Shown piece after piece: positions 6,705 to 10,787 of a DNA stretch of 10,787 nt (its first letter is position 1; each line of letters begins with the position of its first letter). The position numbers were made by a program, and so were the translations under genes. Below the pieces are notes generated by a model. It was given only the letters and a program-made list of their open reading frames with translations. It was not told the DNA's origin and did no database searches. Origin of the DNA: Thermotoga sp. (GTDB taxonomy: Bacteria > Thermotogota > Thermotogae > B21-G9); assembly GCA_003641545.1 (NCBI GenBank), contig QNAU01000025.1, positions 1 through 10,787 of the forward strand, read 5' to 3'.

Positions 6705-7037
6705 ATGTATGAAGTCGATTACACGGACGATCACGTGATCGTCAGAATGAAGGGAGATCTCGATGTAGTCAATTCCGATGATTTCAAAAGGTGGGTCATC
6801 GATCACCTCATAGCGTCTGGGAAGAAGAACATAGTGCTCGATATGAGCAAGTTGAATTACATGGACAGTTCGGGACTTGGTGTCATAATAAGCATTCAGA
6901 AACACTGCAAGTTGAACGGTGGAGCTCTCACCATATTTGGTTTGAACGAGCAAATAAGAAAACTTTTGGAACTGACTTCTTTGGACAGGATATTGAAGAT
7001 AAAGAACAATCTTGAGGAGGCTTTGAAGGAGGAATGA
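6705..7037 (+). CDS. STAS-domain anti-sigma factor antagonist (SpoIIAA/RsbV-like)
   Basis: A stand-alone 110-residue STAS domain. It aligns with B. subtilis SpoIIAA along its whole length: VIVRMKGDLD (11-20), NIVLDMSKLNYMDSSGLGVI (42-61) and GGALTIFGLNEQIRKLLELTSLDRI. Ser55 in MDSSGLG matches the SpoIIAA serine that is phosphorylated by the anti-sigma kinase. Unphosphorylated proteins of this kind bind a SpoIIAB/RsbW-type kinase and free its sigma factor. GGAGGGG (6693-6699) lies five bases before ATG 6705. No kinase, phosphatase or sigma-factor gene is nearby, so its partner and the response it serves are unknown. It overlaps rpiB by four bases. Confidence 0.92.
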   Translation: MYEVDYTDDHVIVRMKGDLDVVNSDDFKRWVIDHLIASGKKNIVLDMSKLNYMDSSGLGVIISIQKHCKLNGGALTIFGLNEQIRKLLELTSLDRILKIKNNLEEALKEE

Positions 7038-7471
7038 GAATATCGATGGGTAGTGACCACGCAGGGTACGAGTTGAAGGAAAAGTTGAAGAAGATGCTCG
7101 AGAATGAGGGATATGAAATACTGGATCGGGGATGCTACGGTGAAGAATCCGTGGATTATCCGGATTATGCAAAACTCGTTTCTGAGGATATCCTGAATGG
7201 ATTGGCTGATCGTGGAATACTGATATGCGGTACGGGAATAGGAATGTCAATGTCCGCCAACAAGTACAAGAAGATAAGAGCCGCGTTGTGTTTGTATCCA
7301 AAGATGGCGGAACTTGCGAGAAAACACAACGATGCGAACATACTCGTTCTGGGTGGAAGACTAATTTCACCTGCCATGGCTAAATGGATCACGGATACAT
7401 TCCTGAAGACGAGGTTCGAGGGGGGGAGACACGCTAAGAGGGTGAGGAAAATGGAATCTCTCGGGGGATGA
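7034..7471 (+). CDS. rpiB: Ribose-5-phosphate isomerase B
   Basis: Interconverts ribose 5-phosphate and ribulose 5-phosphate in the non-oxidative pentose phosphate pathway. Family motifs: GSDHAGYELKEKL (6-18) with Asp8-His9, SVDYPDYA (39-46), the active-site CGTGIGMSMSANK (65-77) with base Cys65 and Thr67, IRAALC, KHNDANILVLGGR with His98, and FEGGRHAKRV near the C-terminus. Length 145 is normal. ATG 7034 gives the family N-terminus but sits one base after the strong SD GAAGGAGG (7025-7032). The gene overlaps the STAS stop (ATGA), so initiation may rely on coupling. ATG 7046 is better spaced but would cut conserved residues. A related sugar isomerase such as LacAB is less likely given the motifs. 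Confidence 0.94.
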   Translation: MRISMGSDHAGYELKEKLKKMLENEGYEILDRGCYGEESVDYPDYAKLVSEDILNGLADRGILICGTGIGMSMSANKYKKIRAALCLYPKMAELARKHNDANILVLGGRLISPAMAKWITDTFLKTRFEGGRHAKRVRKMESLGG

Positions 7472-7475
7472 GAGA

Positions 7476-8033
7476 ATGAATGTTCTGAGATCATTTGAGA
7501 TCGGCGGTCTGAGGGTTGAAGTGGTTCAAGGTGATATAACGGAGGAAGACGTGGATGTCATTGTGAATGCTGCAAATTCACATTTGAAACACGGTGGAGG
7601 AGTTGCAGGAGCCATAGTTAGAAGGGGAGGAAAGGAAATACAGATAGAAAGTGATGAGTTTGTCAGGAAGAATGGTCCCGTTAAAACCGGTGAGGTTGCG
7701 GTGACATCGGCTGGCAAGCTCAAAGCCAAGTGGATAGTTCATGCGGTTGGACCAATGTGGGGAGAGGGAAACGAGGATGAAAAACTCAGAAATGCAATCC
7801 TCAACTCCTTGAGAAAGGCGGATGAGCTCGGAGCTGAATCCATTTCTATTCCAGCAATAAGTTCTGGAATATTTGGTTTTCCGAAGGATAGATGTGCAAA
7901 AATCTTTTTCAAAACCATAAGAGAATTCGTGGCAACCAATCCCAAGAATCTGAAACTCGTGAGATTATGCAACATAGATTCTGAAACAGCCAACATATTC
8001 CTGAAGAAATCGCTGGAATTCTTTGAGGAGTGA
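7476..8033 (+). CDS. ADP-ribose-binding macrodomain protein (possible O-acetyl-ADP-ribose or ADP-ribosyl hydrolase)
   Basis: A single 185-residue macrodomain. The ligand-contacting motifs are intact: VVQGDIT (16-22) with adenine-binding Asp20, IVNAANSHLKHGGGVAGAI (29-47) with the catalytic-type Asn31/Asn34 and glycine-rich loop, VTSAGKLKAKWIVHAVGP, and IPAISSGIFGFP (125-136), which grips the diphosphate. It resembles the T. maritima macrodomain protein TM0508 as I remember it. Proteins of this group bind ADP-ribose, and some remove ADP-ribose from proteins or deacetylate O-acetyl-ADP-ribose; which of these applies here is open. ATG 7476 follows the rpiB stop by four bases, with GGGGGATG upstream. 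dnaX begins five bases after its end, so it is embedded in the operon. Confidence 0.92.
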   Translation: MNVLRSFEIGGLRVEVVQGDITEEDVDVIVNAANSHLKHGGGVAGAIVRRGGKEIQIESDEFVRKNGPVKTGEVAVTSAGKLKAKWIVHAVGPMWGEGNEDEKLRNAILNSLRKADELGAESISIPAISSGIFGFPKDRCAKIFFKTIREFVATNPKNLKLVRLCNIDSETANIFLKKSLEFFEE

Positions 8034-8037
8034 AGGT

Positions 8038-9465
8038 ATGGAGGTTCTGTACAGAAAGTACAGACCGAGGAAATTCGTGGAAGTTGTTGGACAGGATCAC
8101 GTGAAGAAGATACTTCTCAATGCGGTGAGAAGTGGGAAAGTATCACACGCTTACATATTCTCCGGCCCAAGGGGAACGGGAAAGACAACATGTGCCAGGA
8201 TACTGGCAAAATCTTTGAATTGTCTCAATCCTCGGGATGGGGAACCATGTGGTGAATGTGAAAACTGCAGAGCCATAGATGACGGCAGTTTTCTCGACGT
8301 GATAGAGATAGACGCTGCGTCCAACAGGGGGATAGACGAAATAAGAAAGATAAGGGATAGGGTATCGTACAGACCTTTGCAGGGAAGATACAAGGTTTAC
8401 ATAATAGATGAGTTTCACATGTTGACAAGGGAAGCATTCAATGCACTTTTGAAAACATTGGAAGAACCTCCTCCAAATGTTCTCTTCATCCTTGCGACGA
8501 CAAATCTTGAAAAGGTCCCACCAACCATAATATCGAGAGCTCAAGTTCTGGATTTCAGACCTCTACCCTCGGAGAAGATGGAGGAAAGACTCAGAGAGAT
8601 TGCCAAGAAAGAGGGGATGAAATTCGACGACACCGCTTTGAAACTGATTGTGAGAAGAAGTGAAGGATCTTTGAGGGATGCGTTGTCAACGTTGGAGATG
8701 GTGGAAAGATTCGGTTTCGAAAAAGTGGGAGTTGATGAGGTTGAGTCGGTGCTTGGTCTCGTTCCGAGGGACCTACTTGAGAAATTTCTGGATGGAATCT
8801 TGAAAAATGATATTTTTGAGATATTCGAGATATCCGATGAAATATTCGAATCCGGAAAGAGTCCCGAAAAGTTCATGGAGGATCTGGTGGATTTAATTCT
8901 TGACAGGCTGAGGGATCCCAAAGAAGAAAACGTACAACTACTTTCCACCGTATCGAGAAAGTTAACCTTACTTCTCAGAGAGGTCAGATATTCGGACAAC
9001 AAGAGAATCGTGTTCGAAACAGGAATACTTGGGATGATGAACGAAATTGCAAAAGTCGAGGAGAAAAAGCTGAGAACCGAGGTTCAGTCGGACACGGAAG
9101 ATGTAGTGAAGGAGGAATCGGATCTTGAAAAATATCCGGAAGGTCTTTTGAAACTGATGGAATATCTCAAAGATAGCGGTGATCTTTCCATATTCATGTC
9201 CCTGATATTTTCGAATCCTTCGGAGGAAGATGGAACGATCATATTGGAATATGCCAAACCTTACAGGATACACTATGAAATAATACGCGAAAATTTGAGA
9301 AAACTGGAGGACCTTTACAGAACGATCACAGGGGATGAAAAGAAATTTTCCCCGATATACACCGAGAAACCTTTGAGGGAGATACCTGAGGGTTTGAACA
9401 AAACGCTGAGGAAGATACTGAGGATCTTTCCAGGAAAGGTTATCCTCGAGGAGGGAGAGGGATGA
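8038..9465 (+). CDS. dnaX: DNA polymerase III clamp-loader subunit tau/gamma (DnaX)
   Basis: AAA+ ATPase that loads the sliding clamp at the replication fork. Starting at ATG 8038 (GAGGAG at 8025-8030), the 475-residue protein shows LYRKYRPRKFVEVVGQDHV, Walker A GPRGTGKT (43-50), the zinc module Cys62/71/74/77, DAASNRGIDEIR (92-103), Walker B with DEFH (124-127), NALLKTLEEPP (135-145), sensor-1 ATT (153-155) and sensor-2 GSLRDAL (210-216). The arginine-finger motif is SRAQ (166-169) rather than the usual SRCQ. The region after about residue 350 is low in conservation, as in other short bacterial DnaX. TTG 8023 would overlap the macrodomain gene and is not needed. ybaB overlaps its end, the common dnaX-ybaB pair. 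Confidence 0.96.
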   Translation: MEVLYRKYRPRKFVEVVGQDHVKKILLNAVRSGKVSHAYIFSGPRGTGKTTCARILAKSLNCLNPRDGEPCGECENCRAIDDGSFLDVIEIDAASNRGIDEIRKIRDRVSYRPLQGRYKVYIIDEFHMLTREAFNALLKTLEEPPPNVLFILATTNLEKVPPTIISRAQVLDFRPLPSEKMEERLREIAKKEGMKFDDTALKLIVRRSEGSLRDALSTLEMVERFGFEKVGVDEVESVLGLVPRDLLEKFLDGILKNDIFEIFEISDEIFESGKSPEKFMEDLVDLILDRLRDPKEENVQLLSTVSRKLTLLLREVRYSDNKRIVFETGILGMMNEIAKVEEKKLRTEVQSDTEDVVKEESDLEKYPEGLLKLMEYLKDSGDLSIFMSLIFSNPSEEDGTIILEYAKPYRIHYEIIRENLRKLEDLYRTITGDEKKFSPIYTEKPLREIPEGLNKTLRKILRIFPGKVILEEGEG

Positions 9466-9839
9466 AGAAATTCAGGAGTTTTGGCGGTAGAAGTTATCAC
9501 AGGAAACCGAAGGTTCCGAATCTCGGTGTTCCTTCCACGGGTGGTAATTTGGGAAACATTGGTAACATTGAAGAGATCTTCGAGAAGCTACAGGAAAAGA
9601 TACAGGGAATAGAGGTTGAAGGAAACGCAGGGGGTGGGGTTGTAAAGATAAGGATGAACGGAGAATACAAGGTATCAGATATCGAAGTTGATCCATCCGT
9701 ATTGGATGAAGAGGACAAAGAAATGCTTTTTGATCTTCTCACAGCAGCCTTCAACGATGCAGTGGATAAGGTGAATGAGGAGAAAACAAAACTTCTTGGA
9801 GATCTCGGACTGGGTGATGTGGATCTACCGTTTCCGTGA
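9462..9839 (+). CDS. ybaB: YbaB/EbfC-family nucleoid-associated protein with N-terminal extension
   Basis: DNA-binding nucleoid protein of the YbaB/EbfC family, which forms tweezer-like dimers. The conserved part is residues 36-113: helix IEEIFEKLQEKIQGIEVEG, the AGGGVVKIRMNGEYKVSDIEVDPSVL core (56-82) and the helix MLFDLLTAAFNDAVDKVNEEK. The first 35 residues are an added tail, rich in Lys/Arg/Gly/Ser/Asn and probably disordered; most family members begin close to the first helix. The start is well supported: ATG 9462 overlaps the dnaX stop (ATGA) and GGAGGG (9450-9455) lies six bases upstream. recR, which often follows in dnaX-ybaB clusters, is absent, and the operon seems to end here. Confidence 0.92.
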   Translation: MKKFRSFGGRSYHRKPKVPNLGVPSTGGNLGNIGNIEEIFEKLQEKIQGIEVEGNAGGGVVKIRMNGEYKVSDIEVDPSVLDEEDKEMLFDLLTAAFNDAVDKVNEEKTKLLGDLGLGDVDLPFP

Positions 9840-9851
9840 TGAATCTTCATC
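9838..9851 (+). repeat. 14-base inverted repeat overlapping the ybaB stop codon (possible weak hairpin)
   Basis: GATGAA and TTCATC form perfect 6-base arms around TC, beginning within the ybaB stop codon. T-rich sequence follows (9852-9875). It could be a weak, A/T-rich terminator for the upstream operon or a protein site. The stem is too short and A/T-rich for a firm terminator call in a thermophile. Confidence 0.3.
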
Positions 9852-9874
9852 TTGTATTCTTAGCCTATTTTAAT
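9846..9874 (+). promoter_or_regulatory. Weak candidate promoter for the transporter gene
   Basis: TTTAAT at 9869-9874 matches five of six -10 bases. TTCATC, 17 bases upstream at 9846-9851, matches only three -35 bases. Some promoter is expected here because a secretory transporter gene starts a new unit after a 138-base gap, but this match is poor and is offered only as the best I can see. Confidence 0.22.
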
Positions 9875-9909
9875 TACTGGAATTCAGAATTTCTCACGGT
9901 GAAGTGCGA

Positions 9910-9919
9910 CGAATATTCG
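9910..9919 (+). repeat. Perfect palindrome CGAATATTCG (candidate operator)
   Basis: A 10-base perfect palindrome in the leader region of the substrate-binding-protein gene, about 58 bases before its start codon. It is a plausible half-site pair for a dimeric sugar or nutrient regulator. I cannot match it to a known regulator, and a single copy is weak evidence. Confidence 0.3.
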
Positions 9920-9932
9920 ACCTGAAAAATCG

Positions 9933-9973
9933 CTCCATCATTGAGAATGGAGAAATTTCATTCCTGGAGGTGA
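9933..9973 (+). promoter_or_regulatory. Possible SD-masking switch before the substrate-binding protein gene
   Basis: CTCCAT (9933-9938) can pair with ATGGAG (9947-9952) in a 6-bp hairpin. Alternatively its CTCCA part can pair with TGGAG at 9965-9969, which is the core of the SD GGAGGTGA (9966-9973). The two pairings exclude each other, so one fold frees the SD and the other hides it. An 8-base direct repeat TGAGAATG (9942-9949 and 9971-9978) places a copy of the translation-start surroundings in the leader. Confidence 0.3.
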
Positions 9974-9977
9974 GAAT

Positions 9978-10787
9978 GTGAAACTGAAATCCTTACTGGT
10001 TCTCTTGATCTTCTCGTTTGCGTTGATTGTTTTCGCTGGTGGTACGTTGAAATTGGCTCTGGAAACCGAACCGGTTGGTCTCGATCCAACTGTTGTAACT
10101 GCATTCGCATCACATAGAATACTGGAATTAGTATACAGCTCGCTTTTAACCTATGACAGGGATATGAATCTAATTCCAGATCTTGCGGAGAGCTACGAAG
10201 TACCGGATCCATACACTTTGATATTCAAGATCAGAAAGAATGTGAGATTCCACGATGGCACCCCACTGACGATCGATGATGTGCTTTTCACATTTGAAAG
10301 AATAAGGAATCCAAAAACTGGATCACCCATACTCTCTTATTTCAAAGATCTTGACAGAATTGAAAGAGAAGGAGATGACAAGGTTATATTCAGATTCAGT
10401 AAACCCGTTGTCATGTCCATCCTCCCCGTCTTTGCCAGCGCTAACACAGCGATATTATCAAAAAAATTCGTCGAATCTGGGGCGAACTTGATGCTCAAGG
10501 CGAACGGAACAGGACCCTTTGTCCTGAAAGAATACGTTGCGGGTGATCACATAACTCTCGTGAAGAACAAATATTATTACAATCCAGGGTTGCCGAAGCT
10601 GGATGAGATAAAGATAATATTCATGCCGGAAGAGATATCCAGGGTCACCGCTCTTAAAACCGGACAGGTTGATCTCGCATTGATAAATGAAACACTCAGT
10701 TTGAGAAGTTTACCGGAAACCCAATTCACCGTGTTTAGAAAACCAGTTCTGAGTTATTACCTACTCGGTTTGAATACTAAGAGAAAA
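9978..10787 (+). CDS. ABC transporter substrate-binding protein, family 5 (Dpp/Opp type), 3' end cut by window edge
   Basis: Open frame of 270 codons from GTG 9978 to the right edge. Residues 1-20 form a Sec signal peptide (KLK, then a hydrophobic stretch ending in VFA before GG), with no lipobox Cys. The mature part begins GTLKLALETEPVGLDP. The family-5 signature region covers residues 69-110 (LAESYEVPDP, FKIRKNVRFHDGTPLTIDDVLFTFER), followed by NGTGPFVLKEY and a LKTGQVDLAL segment. It delivers a solute to an ABC permease outside the membrane. In Thermotoga many proteins of this family bind oligosaccharides rather than peptides, so the substrate is open. The SD GGAGGTGA ends four bases before GTG. 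ATG 9976 is in another frame and is closed at once by TGA. Permease and ATPase genes presumably follow beyond the window. Confidence 0.92.
   Translation, partial: MKLKSLLVLLIFSFALIVFAGGTLKLALETEPVGLDPTVVTAFASHRILELVYSSLLTYDRDMNLIPDLAESYEVPDPYTLIFKIRKNVRFHDGTPLTIDDVLFTFERIRNPKTGSPILSYFKDLDRIEREGDDKVIFRFSKPVVMSILPVFASANTAILSKKFVESGANLMLKANGTGPFVLKEYVAGDHITLVKNKYYYNPGLPKLDEIKIIFMPEEISRVTALKTGQVDLALINETLSLRSLPETQFTVFRKPVLSYYLLGLNTKRK

Noticed and set aside
6378..7370. A 330-residue open frame on the minus strand across the ends of korA, the STAS gene and rpiB
   Set aside because: It is antisense to three well-supported genes. Its translation is rich in His, Ser, Pro and Arg with no recognisable domain, and it crosses gene borders, as expected for a shadow frame.
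8023..8037. TTG 8023 as the start of dnaX
   Set aside because: It would overlap the macrodomain gene. ATG 8038 has GAGGAG at good spacing and gives the usual DnaX N-terminus.
10460..10466. Run of seven A in the substrate-binding protein gene as a possible programmed slippage site
   Set aside because: A7 encoding Lys-Lys is common, the frame continues normally, and nothing suggests a functional alternative product.
1..10787. CRISPR arrays, transposons, phage genes, tRNA or rRNA
   Set aside because: I saw no spaced repeats, transposase or integrase motifs, cloverleaf or rRNA-like sequence. The whole window is covered by conserved housekeeping-type genes with similar codon use.

Overview
This window looks like chromosomal DNA from a thermophilic bacterium of the Thermotogota (Thermotoga relatives). 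The evidence is the his gene order (hisZ-hisG-hisD-hisB-hisH-hisA, as in Thermotoga maritima except for missing members), a short-form HisG paired with a HisZ, and RpiB, macrodomain and DnaX proteins that resemble what I remember of the Thermotoga homologues. Codon use is heavy in AGA/AGG (Arg) and ATA (Ile), and ribosome binding sites are strong and purine-rich. I cannot name a genus. All genes that can be supported lie on the + strand, and no gene-free stretch exceeds 300 bases.

Region 1 (1-4022) is a tightly packed histidine operon: the 3' part of hisZ, then hisG, hisD, hisB, hisH and hisA, with overlapping or nearly touching ends. Three genes usual for this operon are absent: hisC (expected between hisD and hisB), and hisF and hisI/E (expected after hisA). 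HisH needs HisF as partner, so these genes should lie elsewhere in the genome.

Region 2 (4023-6680) opens with a near-consensus promoter and a leader that could fold into a pseudoknot over the ribosome binding site. It encodes an OadB-type Na+-pumping decarboxylase beta subunit, a 2[4Fe-4S] ferredoxin (KorD-like) and the alpha subunit of a 2-oxoacid:ferredoxin oxidoreductase (KorA-like). The TPP-binding beta subunit (KorB), the gamma subunit (KorC) and the other decarboxylase subunits are not here. A plausible theme is oxidation of 2-oxoacids to acyl-CoA coupled to Na+-pumping decarboxylation, as in amino-acid or organic-acid fermentation.

Region 3 (6705-9839) follows without a clear terminator or new promoter. 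It holds a STAS anti-sigma-factor antagonist, ribose-5-phosphate isomerase B, an ADP-ribose-binding macrodomain protein, DnaX (clamp-loader tau/gamma) and a YbaB/EbfC nucleoid protein with an unusual N-terminal tail. Genes 4139-9839 may form one mixed transcription unit.

Region 4 (9840-10787) has a 138-base intergenic stretch with several palindromes and a possible SD-masking switch. It is followed by the 5' part of a secreted family-5 (Dpp/Opp type) ABC transporter substrate-binding protein that runs off the right edge.

I found no rRNA, tRNA, CRISPR array, insertion sequence or phage gene. The most novel-looking items are the oadB promoter/leader, the possible SD switch before the transporter gene, and the operons that lack their usual partner genes.
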